From positions 124,001 to 188,000 of the forward strand of contig NZ_JACDXT010000009.1 in NCBI RefSeq assembly GCF_016464015.1: 64,000 nt of DNA. The letters are read 5' to 3'. Each line of letters opens with the position of its first letter. Within the stretch, counting starts at the first letter, position 1. The position numbers were made by a program, and so were the translations under genes. Origin of the DNA: Psychrobacter sp. bablab_jr014 (lineage in GTDB: Bacteria > Pseudomonadota > Gammaproteobacteria > Pseudomonadales > Moraxellaceae). The notes beneath the pieces are model-generated. The model saw only the letters and a list, made by a program, of their open reading frames with translations. It was not told the origin of the DNA and did not search any database. This document shows, piece after piece, positions 27,376 to 36,935 of the stretch.

Positions 27376-27965
27376 TGGCACACCTCCGCAAGCTCACTCT
27401 CACTCGGCGCTGCACCCTTAGTGCTGGCACTGCTTAATACCATCAAACACGGCGCAACGCGCTCTTGCCAGTTTTGTTCGTTCAACTCGCCAATGATGTG
27501 CTGACGTATCACGCCCTCTGCATCGACCACGAACGTCTCAGGCGCGCCCGTCAAACCCAAATCAAGCGCGAACTGCCCTTTGCTGTCTTGGATAGACATG
27601 GAGAATGGGTCGCCGCGCTCGTTAAGATAGCTGAGCGCATTGCCAATCTCGTCTTTATAATTGACACCCACGATGTTCACGCCGCGCTCTTCCAGCTCAA
27701 GCAAAAACGGATGCTCAACGATACAGGTCGGGCACCATGAGCCCCAAATGTTCATCAGATAGGGCTGCTTGGGCAAATTGTCATTGGTCACCATACGCGA
27801 GGTGTCGGACAATAATGGCAGCTTGAAAGCAGGCACAGGACGCTCAAGCGCGGTGTTGGTGACAATCTCTGTCGGCTTGCCAAGGCGCATATACAGCATG
27901 ATGCACAGCCCCGCAAAGACCACAAGCGGTATCAAAAACCATATTTTCATCTGTTTTTTACGCAT
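27372..27965 (-). CDS. ccmG: Thiol:disulfide interchange protein CcmG/DsbE
   Basis: Membrane-anchored periplasmic thioredoxin of System I cytochrome c biogenesis. The 197-residue product has an N-terminal anchor at about 8-26, redox site WGSWCPTC (C78, C81), the acidic substrate-binding stretch and GLTGAPETFVVD, the typical CcmG cis-proline loop. The C-terminus has about 20 residues beyond the usual end (SASTKGAAPSESELAEVCQ), with an extra Cys. It is about 50 bases after ccmF. Confidence 0.93.
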   Translation of the reverse strand: MRKKQMKIWFLIPLVVFAGLCIMLYMRLGKPTEIVTNTALERPVPAFKLPLLSDTSRMVTNDNLPKQPYLMNIWGSWCPTCIVEHPFLLELEERGVNIVGVNYKDEIGNALSYLNERGDPFSMSIQDSKGQFALDLGLTGAPETFVVDAEGVIRQHIIGELNEQNWQERVAPCLMVLSSASTKGAAPSESELAEVCQ

Positions 27966-28018
27966 TGTTTATACGCCCTTTACTCAATTGCTGTTGTACA
28001 ACTCTTTTGCGGTTCATA

Positions 28019-29998
28019 TCACTTGTCCTGCATCATCGCCAGCGACGCTTTGGTATCGACCTTTTTAAGACGATAGCGTTTATCAAGCATACTGAGCGCC
28101 GCGCCCAATGCCATGATAATTGCGCCGAGCCAAATCCAGCGCACCAACGGCTTGACATAAATACGCACCGCCCACTGGTTACTGCCCTCAGCAATCGGCT
28201 CACCGAGCGCCACGTACACATCGCGCAGTAGGCTTGCGTCAATCGCCGCCTCATTCATCGGCATCATGCTGACCACGTAAGTGCGCTTTTCTGGATATAA
28301 GGTGGTCACTTCCCGTCCGTCTTTACTGACCAACACTTCCGCTTGGATACCATCAAAGTTACTGCCTTTGACATCATGGAAATCCTTAACATCAAAGTCA
28401 TAGCCTTGGACTTGGATCGTATCGCCGATACCGAGCGCCACATCACGCTCAATGCTGAGGCTGGTGGTCACGGCAACACCAATCGCCGCAACCAATACGC
28501 CCACGTGCGCGACCTGCATACCCCAGTAGCTCTGACGCAGCTGACGCATGCCCGCCCATAGACCGCTGGCGTTTTTGCTTTTGTCTTTGATATCGACAAC
28601 CATCCACATCAGTACCCACGCGCTGAGCGCAACGGTCACTGCAATGTTTAGCATCGCGGTCGGATGGGTAAAGTAAGCGACAAGCGCACCCAAGACCGCC
28701 GAGCTGACCGCAATGGTCATCGCCACACCGAGCAACGGACGCTTGTCTTTTTTCCAGCGAATATTTGCGCCCATGCCCAGCGCCAGTAGCAATAGCCACG
28801 TTAAAGGAACGAACAGCGCGTTAAAGTAAGGAGGGCCGACAGACACCTGACCAAGGTTAAAGGCATCGGCGATAATCGGATACAGTGTGCCTAGTAATAC
28901 AACCAAGGTAGCAATCAAAATCACCACATTGTTGATGACCAAAAAGGACTCGCGCGAGATGAGCTTATAATGACTCTCAACCGTCAAGCGCCAGCCACGA
29001 ATGGCAAACATCAATAAGCCGCCACCAACGACCACACCCAAAATCGCCAAAATCACCATCCCGCGTGTCGGGTCAGCGGCGAACGAATGCACCGAGGTAA
29101 TCACGCCTGAACGTACCAAGAAGGTGCCGAGCAGACTCAAGGCAAACGAGAAAATCGCCAGCATAATCGTCCATGCCTTAAACACTCCGCGTTTTTCGGT
29201 CACTGCTAACGAATGCAATAGCGCGGTTCCCGCCAGCCAAGGCAAGAGTGAGGCGTTTTCGACAGGATCCCAGAACCACCATCCGCCCCAACCAAGCTCG
29301 TAATACGCCCACCATGATCCAAGCGCAATACCGAGCGTTAAAAAACCCCAAGCCGCCTGCGTCCATGGGCGTGACCAGCGTGTCCACACCGCATCCAAGC
29401 GCCCTGCCCACAATGCCGCCATACAAAAAGCAAACGGCACAACCATACCCACATAGCCCATATACAGCATCGGCGGGTGAATAATCAGACCAGGGTCTTG
29501 GAGTACAGGGTTTAAGTCTGCGCCATCAACAGGCAGGTTGGGTAAGGTGCGGTCAAAAGGAGAGGAGGTAAAAATCAGCATCGCCAGCATCATCATCTGC
29601 ACGCCTGCCAAAATTACCAATACGCGGGCGCGCATCGCTAGCGGCAAACCACGGCTAAAGTACGATACCAGCGCGCACCAAATGGCCATGATGGTCATCC
29701 ACAAAAGCAGCGAGCCTTCGTGCCCACCCCATGTTGCCGACAGCTTGTAATACCAAGGCAGCAGCGTATTAGAGTGCTGTACCACATAGATCAAGCTAAA
29801 GTCATTGTAATAAAAGCCCGCCATCAGCGCGCCAAACGATACCAGCATTGCCGCCAGTTGCGCCCATGCAAGGCTCGGCGCCAAGCGCTGCCACGCCACC
29901 TGCTCGCGCATGATGCCTACCGTCGGTAACACCACTTGCAAAATCGCCAAGAAAAAAGCGGACAGCAAGGCAAAATAGCCCAGTTCTGTGATTAACAT
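28019..29998 (-). CDS. ccmF: Haem lyase CcmF
   Basis: Large integral membrane protein that, with CcmH and CcmI, attaches haem to apocytochrome c. It has 659 residues and many membrane spans. The tryptophan-rich haem-handling motif reads WGGWWFWDPVENASLLPWL, and conserved histidines occur in nearby loops. The C-terminal periplasmic part contains SIERDVALGIGDTIQVQGYD and the closing span RWIWLGAIIMALGAALS. It is the first gene of the ccmFGHI cluster; ccmA-E are not in this window. Confidence 0.95.
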   Translation of the reverse strand: MLITELGYFALLSAFFLAILQVVLPTVGIMREQVAWQRLAPSLAWAQLAAMLVSFGALMAGFYYNDFSLIYVVQHSNTLLPWYYKLSATWGGHEGSLLLWMTIMAIWCALVSYFSRGLPLAMRARVLVILAGVQMMMLAMLIFTSSPFDRTLPNLPVDGADLNPVLQDPGLIIHPPMLYMGYVGMVVPFAFCMAALWAGRLDAVWTRWSRPWTQAAWGFLTLGIALGSWWAYYELGWGGWWFWDPVENASLLPWLAGTALLHSLAVTEKRGVFKAWTIMLAIFSFALSLLGTFLVRSGVITSVHSFAADPTRGMVILAILGVVVGGGLLMFAIRGWRLTVESHYKLISRESFLVINNVVILIATLVVLLGTLYPIIADAFNLGQVSVGPPYFNALFVPLTWLLLLALGMGANIRWKKDKRPLLGVAMTIAVSSAVLGALVAYFTHPTAMLNIAVTVALSAWVLMWMVVDIKDKSKNASGLWAGMRQLRQSYWGMQVAHVGVLVAAIGVAVTTSLSIERDVALGIGDTIQVQGYDFDVKDFHDVKGSNFDGIQAEVLVSKDGREVTTLYPEKRTYVVSMMPMNEAAIDASLLRDVYVALGEPIAEGSNQWAVRIYVKPLVRWIWLGAIIMALGAALSMLDKRYRLKKVDTKASLAMMQDK

Positions 29999-30248
29999 AC
30001 CATCAAACCTTATTTACCGAACGACCATCAACACAAAGCGCAATGATGACGCGTATTATCAATGCTGAGTATAGCTGGCCCATATTGTTCATTCACGTCT
30101 GCTTTGTTATTGCTGACGACAGCACGCCATCATCGCGGATAACCGACAAACCCAAAGGGAACAACATCTCGCCTACTTAGCATCTCGCCCAGCCACTTCG
30201 GAGCGCGCCTCTAAAGTGGTATTGCAAAAAACGGACTGCCATGCGCTG

Positions 30249-31586
30249 TTATGAGCCCATCGCAGGAAAAAACACCAATACCAAATGCAGCCAGCCTGCT
30301 AAGAAGCCTGTGAGTCCGCCCAAAATAATCAGCGTCATCTCATCTTCACGAAAGGCAGGACGCAGCAGATTTTGAAACTCATCGGGTGACAAAGCGCGGA
30401 TGCGGTCACGAAACAGTCCAAAAATCTTACTGGCGCGACTCTCGTTTAGTTCAGGGTCGCGCAGCGGGGTCATGGTCGCGGTGATGGACTTATCAATAAT
30501 AGTGTTCTTTAAATGCCCAAACTCGCGACGACCGAGGCTCACCCGTAGTGTGGTACGTATCACAGGCGTATCTAACACATCATATAAGTGCGACTTCATC
30601 AGCTCGCGGGTCTGCGCGGCGCGCTCGCCATACATCATCTCGTTCATGATGTTCTCAAGCGTCACCAGCTCACGCACCACAATATCGGCAAACACTTCAG
30701 ACACTTCTTCTTGGCGCTTCATAAAGCCGCCCTGCCAGCGATATCTCGCCACATGCGGCACGTGCAAGCGAATAAATGGCGCACGCTTAGTCAGCGAAAA
30801 CCACTTAATATAAGGAATAAAGCGCGGCTGAACAGGATTAAATACCATCCAAATGGCAATCCAATTGGTCAAAAGACCCCACACGGCAGCAAAAAACGGC
30901 ACCGTCCAATGCTGCGGCACCACCAAGAAAATAAACATCTGGATAATGCCAAACACCAAGCCAATCAGCGCACTGATGTGCCAGATAAAATCAATCTCTT
31001 TTTGTCCCACTTTTAGGAACATATTGACCATCAAGCGGCGGTCGCCTTCCATTTTATTGACAATCATCTGACGCATATCGACCAAATCTTCGACATTGTG
31101 CGTCAAGTCCATGACTAAAGACTGCATAATATTGGGCAGCGCTTCATGCGCTTGATTATAAATGCGCCGCTTTACAGCGAAAGGAATGTTGCGCCACAAA
31201 GACTCGGAGCGCTCAAGCATAATCTCATCAATCAGCGACTCAAGGTTTTCATCGACAGTATCGGTGATGAATGCCGCCATTTGCTCAGGCTCCATCGCCT
31301 TAAAAAATTCATCCAATGAGCCGAGCTTTGAGAGCGTCTGATCGACAATGACGCCTGATATCTTGCCCGCCTTACGCGGAACGATGCCTTGCCAGCCAAT
31401 CCCTGGCAGACCAAAAAAAGGAAAATGTGCGACACGAATGCCCCAAAACTTAATGGGATAAAACAGCATCTTAAGTGCCATCCAGACATGCGCCCATGTG
31501 ACGAATGCCGTCACAGGCGGGATGGTCAGCATGGCGACAAACTCAGGGTGCTCGACCAGCGCTTGCCATATAGATGAGATGACCAT
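30249..31586 (-). CDS. DUF445 family membrane protein
   Basis: A 445-residue protein of the DUF445 (YheB/YjiN-like) family, function unknown. Hydrophobic segments occur at about 15-45, 205-232, 233-250 and at the very C-terminus (LTGFLAGWLHLVLVFF). The family signature GLLTNWIAIWMVFNPV follows the central span. Between them are long amphipathic helices. AGAGG lies nine bases before the ATG. It is divergent from mrdA and separated from ccmF by about 250 bases, so probably its own transcript. Confidence 0.85.
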   Translation of the reverse strand: MVISSIWQALVEHPEFVAMLTIPPVTAFVTWAHVWMALKMLFYPIKFWGIRVAHFPFFGLPGIGWQGIVPRKAGKISGVIVDQTLSKLGSLDEFFKAMEPEQMAAFITDTVDENLESLIDEIMLERSESLWRNIPFAVKRRIYNQAHEALPNIMQSLVMDLTHNVEDLVDMRQMIVNKMEGDRRLMVNMFLKVGQKEIDFIWHISALIGLVFGIIQMFIFLVVPQHWTVPFFAAVWGLLTNWIAIWMVFNPVQPRFIPYIKWFSLTKRAPFIRLHVPHVARYRWQGGFMKRQEEVSEVFADIVVRELVTLENIMNEMMYGERAAQTRELMKSHLYDVLDTPVIRTTLRVSLGRREFGHLKNTIIDKSITATMTPLRDPELNESRASKIFGLFRDRIRALSPDEFQNLLRPAFREDEMTLIILGGLTGFLAGWLHLVLVFFPAMGS

Positions 31587-31966
31587 GACGGTGTGCCTCT
31601 ATGAACCCATTATCACCGAATGTAATCTGTCGCCCGAGCGATGCAGACGACCCCAGCTGCGGTCATGCAAACAAAACACCAAGCCCATATCAAAGCCACC
31701 AGCCAACCGTGACCAAACAGACGCTCGATGTTGCATGGATTTTATTTGTAGCGCACGTGTCCACGACAACCCACGACAACCCACGACAAATAAAATCGCA
31801 TGATTTTAACATACTTAGCCTTTATAAGCACACCCAACACACATCAAGATACTTATCTGCAAAACGGTAAGCTATCTTTTGTTATACTAAAATACAGCCG
31901 CCGTTTGCGCCGCGTTTCGCCTGCTTGTTGCACCTTTTTTGCCTTTATTTGAGTCCGCGCTTTATC
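31587..31966. other. Intergenic region with a three-copy 10-bp repeat
   Basis: Divergent spacer between the DUF445 gene and mrdA. Positions 31761-31790 hold three direct copies of CCACGACAAC (the last ends in A). Near 31883, TATACT is a possible -10 for mrdA, but no good -35 was seen. No gene. Confidence 0.5.
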
Positions 31967-33856
31967 ATGTCTTCTTTGTTTTCATCTCAAAAACAGCGTG
32001 TACAGCAGCAGTTTATGCGCCGCTTGTGGGTCTTTGCTGCACTGATGCTGCTTGGGTTTGCTGTGCTTTTATTGCGCTATGGCTATTTACAAACGGTCGC
32101 GCACGAAACGTATGTCAAACGCGCTGAAGACAACCGCACCAAGCAGCTGCCCTTGCCGCCCACGCGTGGGGATATTTATGACCGTAATGGCATTATTATC
32201 GCGGGCAACCATCCTGTATTTACTGCGGTGCTGTATCCTGATGAGACGCCCAAGCCAGCGCAAATGCTCGCACAGCTTGCGCCGATTTTTGATTTATCCC
32301 CTGAGGCGGTTGGGGAGCTATTAAAGCGCCTGCAAGACGACCCGCACGACCCCATTACCCTAAAAGTCGATATCAGTAGCGCAGAGATGGCGCGTTTTAG
32401 TGAGCGCCAGCCGTTCTTTTCAGGCGTGCGCATTCAAAACACCTTGATACGCACTTATCCGTACAATGAGCTGTTTGCCCATGTGCTCGGCTATGTCGGG
32501 CGTATTAATGATAAAGACAGCCAGCAGATTGATAAGGCGCGTTACGCAGGCACGGACTTGATTGGTAAGATTGGTATCGAGCGTGAGTACGAAGACCAGC
32601 TCCTTGGGCAGCCAGGCTACCAAGAAGTAGAAACCAACGCGCATGGCGACATTTTGCGCGAGCTAAATACTCTACCCGCAACCGCTGGCAAAGATTTGCA
32701 CGTGAGCCTTGATTATGGCTTACAAAAAGTCGCCGCCCAGCAGCTGGCAGGACGACGCGGCGCGATTGTGGCAATTGACCCGCGTGATGGCGGGGTGCTG
32801 GCGTTTGTGAGCAACCCAAGCTACGACCCCAATCCCTTTATTTCAGGCATTTCTTTTGACGATTATGGCGCGCTGCGCGATGACGAAGACCAGCCGCTGT
32901 ATAACCGCGCTTTGCAAGGCATGTACCCGCCTGGCTCGACCATCAAGCCCTTTGAAGGCTTGGGCGGGATTCATTACGGCCTGCGTACATGGAAAACGAC
33001 CATTTTTGACCCAGGTTATTTCAGCTTACCTGGCGACTCGCATCGCTTTCGGGATTGGAAACGCGGCGGTCATGGCACGGTCAATCTCAAAAAATCTATT
33101 ATGATGTCGGTGGACACCTACTATTATAAGTTGTCTTATGAAATGGGGATTGAGCGCTTGCATGATTGGATGGTGCGTTTTGGCTTTGGCAGTAAGACAG
33201 GCATTGATTTACCTAATGAAAAGGTAGGCATCATGCCAAGCCCGTTATGGAAAGCGCAAACCTACAATCAGCGCTGGCTACCAGGTGAGACCATTTCAGT
33301 CAGTATTGGACAAGGGTATTTCTTAGCCACGCCCTTACAGATTGCCAATGCGACTGCCATCATGGCGAATAAAGGCAAACGCATCACCCCGCATGTCATC
33401 AAAGTCGATGACGCCGCCGCGCAAGCATTGGTGTCGCAAGCCCCGCGCATTGAATATAATGGCGAGGAGGAAGACTGGCAAAAAATGCAAGACGCGATGG
33501 AAGATACGGTCAAAAACGGCACGGCACGGCGCATCTACACCCCGCTATACCGCATCGCTGGCAAAACAGGCACAGCGCAGGTAAAATCCATCGCCCAAGG
33601 CGCAAGCTATGATAAGTCCAAGATTGATGAGCGCTACTGGGATCACGCGTGGTTTAATGGCTTTGCCCCCGTTGATAATCCACAAATTGCCCTTGCCGTA
33701 CTGGTCGAAAATGGCGGTGGTGGCAGTAGTGTCGCCGCCCCTATTGGACGTGCGCTTTTTGATTATTGGCTGTTGCAGCGCCCCGAAGCACCGCTAACGC
33801 CGCCAAAAAAACCGCAGCCCAATACAAGCACAATCAGCCAACCTGACACAGAATAA
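31967..33856 (+). CDS. mrdA: Penicillin-binding protein 2, peptidoglycan transpeptidase
   Basis: Elongation-specific class B PBP that cross-links side-wall peptidoglycan. It has 629 residues from ATG 31967. One N-terminal membrane span (about 20-37) precedes the dimerisation domain (PPTRGDIYDRNGIIIAGN). The transpeptidase domain has SxxK at S324 (PPGSTIKPF), SVD at S381 and KTGTAQ at 533-538. The frame is open upstream to a TTG at 31925, without a site for initiation. Unlike many relatives it is followed by rsmD, not rodA. Confidence 0.94.
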   Translation: MSSLFSSQKQRVQQQFMRRLWVFAALMLLGFAVLLLRYGYLQTVAHETYVKRAEDNRTKQLPLPPTRGDIYDRNGIIIAGNHPVFTAVLYPDETPKPAQMLAQLAPIFDLSPEAVGELLKRLQDDPHDPITLKVDISSAEMARFSERQPFFSGVRIQNTLIRTYPYNELFAHVLGYVGRINDKDSQQIDKARYAGTDLIGKIGIEREYEDQLLGQPGYQEVETNAHGDILRELNTLPATAGKDLHVSLDYGLQKVAAQQLAGRRGAIVAIDPRDGGVLAFVSNPSYDPNPFISGISFDDYGALRDDEDQPLYNRALQGMYPPGSTIKPFEGLGGIHYGLRTWKTTIFDPGYFSLPGDSHRFRDWKRGGHGTVNLKKSIMMSVDTYYYKLSYEMGIERLHDWMVRFGFGSKTGIDLPNEKVGIMPSPLWKAQTYNQRWLPGETISVSIGQGYFLATPLQIANATAIMANKGKRITPHVIKVDDAAAQALVSQAPRIEYNGEEEDWQKMQDAMEDTVKNGTARRIYTPLYRIAGKTGTAQVKSIAQGASYDKSKIDERYWDHAWFNGFAPVDNPQIALAVLVENGGGGSSVAAPIGRALFDYWLLQRPEAPLTPPKKPQPNTSTISQPDTE

Positions 33857-33875
33857 CCCGACAAGATAAGCGCTT

Positions 33876-34544
33876 ATGAAAAAATCTGCCAAAACTCGCC
33901 GCCCAAAATCGACTGAGCCCAAAGCTGCCAGCGAAGTACGCATCATCGGCGGACAGCTCAAACGGCGTAACGTCTCCTTTATCGCCGCTGATGGTCTGCG
34001 CCCGACCCCTGATCGCTTGCGCGAAACGCTGTTTAATTGGCTGATGGGCGACTTGTATGACGCGCGCGTGTTGGACGCTTGCGCAGGTAGTGGGGTGCTC
34101 GGTTTTGAAGCCTTATCACGCGGCGCGGCGCACTGCACCTTTATCGAAGCCAATACCGCACAATACACCATGCTACAAAAAAACGCACAAAGCCTGCATT
34201 TGGACAGCGCAGCGTATCACATTGCCCACGCGCCCGCCGAGCAGTATTTAGCCAATCAAGCCCTAGCGGACAGTGACTCGGTCTTCGATGTGGTTTTTCT
34301 TGATCCACCGTATGCCGCCAACTTATGGCAGCCGATATTAGATGCGCTCCTTGCAACCCATCGCCTAGCCCCGCATACGCTCCTGTATGTCGAAGCCGAC
34401 CGTGATATTGAGGTGATTATGAATGAGTGGTGCGCCAAAAACGCCGATACGTTGAGCAAAAAGCAGATGCAAACGCCCATTTGTCTAAAACAGACGAAAG
34501 TCGGTCAAGTTATGGCTGGACTTTATCAGCTTGGCTCGTCATAA
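33876..34544 (+). CDS. rsmD: 16S rRNA m2G966 methyltransferase
   Basis: SAM-dependent enzyme modifying G966 of 16S rRNA. The 222-residue product begins with a basic tail, then VRIIGGQLKRRNV and GLRPTPDRLRETLFNWL. SAM motif LDACAGSGVLGFEALSRGA is followed by the catalytic VFLDPPYAAN. Its start lies 20 bases after the mrdA stop, so it may be co-transcribed with it. Confidence 0.94.
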   Translation: MKKSAKTRRPKSTEPKAASEVRIIGGQLKRRNVSFIAADGLRPTPDRLRETLFNWLMGDLYDARVLDACAGSGVLGFEALSRGAAHCTFIEANTAQYTMLQKNAQSLHLDSAAYHIAHAPAEQYLANQALADSDSVFDVVFLDPPYAANLWQPILDALLATHRLAPHTLLYVEADRDIEVIMNEWCAKNADTLSKKQMQTPICLKQTKVGQVMAGLYQLGSS

Positions 34545-34618
34545 TATCTCTTTTCCGACACATCACTGCCAAATCACAGTAAATATATTCAGCGGGCGAA
34601 ATAAAAGCGCGATGCCGC

Positions 34619-34647
34619 TTGCAACCGTATACACTACTGCTTATAAT
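34619..34647 (+). promoter_or_regulatory. Sigma-70 promoter of rplM-rpsI
   Basis: -35 TTGCAA (34619-34624) and perfect -10 TATAAT (34642-34647) with a 17-base spacer. About 55 bases of leader follow, with a small GAGAG/CTCTC hairpin before the rplM ribosome-binding site. This is the best promoter match seen in the window. Confidence 0.75.
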
Positions 34648-34712
34648 GTGCAGTCTGTTTTTTGAGAGCCCCGTTCCCAAACTCTCAACGAATTTTAATT
34701 TAAGGTTTTATC

Positions 34713-35141
34713 ATGAAAACACTTAGTGCAAAACCAGCTGAAGTGACCCATGACTGGTATGTCGTTGATGCTGACGGCAAAACCCTTGGTCGCCTAGCGA
34801 GCCAAATCGCTCATCGCCTACGCGGTAAGCATAAGGCATCTTTTACCCCCCACGTTGACACTGGTGACTTCATTGTCGTCATCAATGCTGACAAAATTGC
34901 AGTAACGGGTAAAAAAGCGCAAGACAAGAAATACTATCGTCACAGCGGCTACCCAGGCGGTATCAAAGAAACCAACTTCACCAAGCTGATTGCACATAAG
35001 CCTGAAGATGTTCTACACAAAGCTGTTAAGGGTATGCTTCCAAAAGGTCCTCTTGGCTATGCGATGATCAAGAAGCTGAAGCTGTATGCTGGCACAGAGC
35101 ATCCACACGCCGCTCAGCAACCTAAAGAACTAGACATCTAA
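34713..35141 (+). CDS. rplM: 50S ribosomal protein L13
   Basis: Large-subunit ribosomal protein that assembles early onto 23S rRNA. The 142-residue length is normal. Family landmarks: [18 protein letters not shown] near the start, [29 protein letters not shown] and [21 protein letters not shown] precedes the ATG. It forms the classical operon with rpsI 10 bases downstream. Codon use is visibly biased, as expected for high expression. Confidence 0.97.
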   Translation: MKTLSAKPAEVTHDWYVVDADGKTLGRLASQIAHRLRGKHKASFTPHVDTGDFIVVINADKIAVTGKKAQDKKYYRHSGYPGGIKETNFTKLIAHKPEDVLHKAVKGMLPKGPLGYAMIKKLKLYAGTEHPHAAQQPKELDI

Positions 35142-35151
35142 GGAGTCACTT

Positions 35152-35538
35152 ATGGAACGCAATTACGGAACTGGTCGCCGCAAGACGTCTACTGCTCGTG
35201 TCTTTTTGTCAAAAGGTACTGGTAACATCGTCGTAAACGGCAAGCCACTAGACGAATACTTCAGCCGTGAAACTTCACGCATGGTTGTTCGTCAGCCACT
35301 AGAGCTACTAGACTCAGCGACCGCTTATGACCTATACATCACCGTTGCTGGTGGTGGTATCAATGGTCAAGCAGGTGCTATCCGTCACGGTATCACTCGC
35401 GCATTGATCGAGTCAGACGAAAGCCTAAAGCCTGCCCTAAAAGCAGCTGGCTTCGTTACTCGTGACTCTCGTCAAGTTGAACGTAAGAAATTGGGTCTAC
35501 GTAAAGCACGTAAACGTCCTCAATTCTCAAAGCGTTAA
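35152..35538 (+). CDS. rpsI: 30S ribosomal protein S9
   Basis: Small-subunit protein whose C-terminal tail reaches the P-site tRNA. The 128-residue product has [16 protein letters not shown] at the start, [14 protein letters not shown] in the middle, and the invariant basic C-terminus [17 protein letters not shown] lies ahead of the ATG. It is transcribed with rplM and followed by a terminator. Confidence 0.97.
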   Translation: MERNYGTGRRKTSTARVFLSKGTGNIVVNGKPLDEYFSRETSRMVVRQPLELLDSATAYDLYITVAGGGINGQAGAIRHGITRALIESDESLKPALKAAGFVTRDSRQVERKKLGLRKARKRPQFSKR

Positions 35539-35592
35539 TTTGCACGCGGCTTTACAGGTGGTTTATTTCTCCGCCTGTTTTGCCAGAGCATC

Positions 35593-35633
35593 AAAAGCCC
35601 CATATACTGCTTGCAGTGTTTGGGGTTTTTTTA
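35593..35633 (+). terminator. Terminator of rplM-rpsI
   Basis: Stem AGCCCCA / TTGGGGTT with an inner ACTGC/GCAGT arm and a T run of seven. Confidence 0.8.
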
Positions 35634-35756
35634 TGCGCTTGTGTTATCTGATACTGTGATATAAGCGTTGCAGTCACAGAAGCGCATGCTCACGACTTGC
35701 AAAGCGCATAAAACTGCCCCATCATCTTAGTTTATCTTTTTGACCAGCATTTTATT

Positions 35757-36830
35757 ATGACAGTGCCAGAACAATTCGACCCAAAACGCGACAGCACGCC
35801 CAAAACGCCGAGCAATGCAAATGCGTCCATTCCTGTCAGTGACAGTCCGTCCTTGACCGAAACGCACAAGCAAACCTCAAGTGCCGAAAAAAAGCCGTTT
35901 GAGTGGCAGTTTTTGCTGCCTAAATACTGGGGCATTTGGCTGACGTTCGCGCTGATTTTGCCGCTAATGTATTTGCCGCTGCGTGTGCAGTTTTGGCTGG
36001 GTCGCAAGCTTGGCATATTGATTTACCGCGTGGCGAAATCTCGCCGCCGCGATACGCTGATTAATCTTGGACTCGCCTTCCCTGAAAAGCCCGCCGCCGA
36101 GCGCGAGCTGATGGCAAAGCAAGTCTTTGTCAATCAAGGCATCGGTGTGTTTGAAACGCTTTGCGCTTGGTTTCGCCCCAATGTGTTTAAGCGCACGTTT
36201 TCTATCTCAGGCTTACAACATCTGATTACTGCACAAAAAGAAGGGCGCGCGGTGATTTTATTGGGTGCGCATTATACGCTACTCGATTTGGGCGGGCGTC
36301 TGTGTACCCAGTTTTTCCCTGCTGACTGTATGTATCGCCCGCAAAACAATCCGCTACTCGAGTGGTTTGTATATAACGGGCGCACTAATGTGTTTGGGCA
36401 ACAGATATCCAGCCGTGATATGCGTAGCCTTGTTGGCGCGATTAAGGCAGGGCATGTGATTTGGTACTCGCCTGACCAAGATTATGGGCTAAAACAAGGG
36501 GTCATGGCGCCCTTCTTTGGCGTGCCTGCGGCGACCATCACCGCTTCACGACGTTTGGCAAAATTGGGTAGTAAAACCAACCCGCCTGCGGTCATGGCGC
36601 TACACACATATCGTCAAACACCAGACAATATACCCAAGGGCAAACGTCCGCATTATCATATCACCATCACTGAGACGATGACCGATTATCCGAGCAATGA
36701 CGAAGTGCATGACGCGGCGCGGGTGAATGAAATATTAGAGTCCTTAATTCGTATCGACCCAACGCAGTGGATGTGGTTTCACCGCCGCTATAAGAATACC
36801 CCCGAAGGGCGCAGTGACATCTATAAATAA
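35757..36830 (+). CDS. lpxL: Lipid A late acyltransferase (LpxL/HtrB-like)
   Basis: Inner-membrane acyltransferase that adds a secondary acyl chain to Kdo2-lipid IVA. Of 357 residues, the first 48 are a polar Ser/Thr/Pro-rich extension not usual in the family. Then come KYWGIWLTFALILPLMYLPL (anchor), the catalytic HX4D in GAHYTLLDLGG, WYSPDQDYG and the closing WMWFHRRYKNTPEG. Whether it acts as LpxL or LpxM cannot be told from sequence alone. It appears to be a single-gene unit between rpsI and trpS. Confidence 0.85.
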   Translation: MTVPEQFDPKRDSTPKTPSNANASIPVSDSPSLTETHKQTSSAEKKPFEWQFLLPKYWGIWLTFALILPLMYLPLRVQFWLGRKLGILIYRVAKSRRRDTLINLGLAFPEKPAAERELMAKQVFVNQGIGVFETLCAWFRPNVFKRTFSISGLQHLITAQKEGRAVILLGAHYTLLDLGGRLCTQFFPADCMYRPQNNPLLEWFVYNGRTNVFGQQISSRDMRSLVGAIKAGHVIWYSPDQDYGLKQGVMAPFFGVPAATITASRRLAKLGSKTNPPAVMALHTYRQTPDNIPKGKRPHYHITITETMTDYPSNDEVHDAARVNEILESLIRIDPTQWMWFHRRYKNTPEGRSDIYK

Positions 36831-36935
36831 GCGCATGCCAAAAGCGTATAAGCGATATTAGAAATTTGTTATACTGCCCACTGCTGATTTTTACTTTACT
36901 TTTTTTGCTTAAAAATAAAATACGACGGACTTTTC

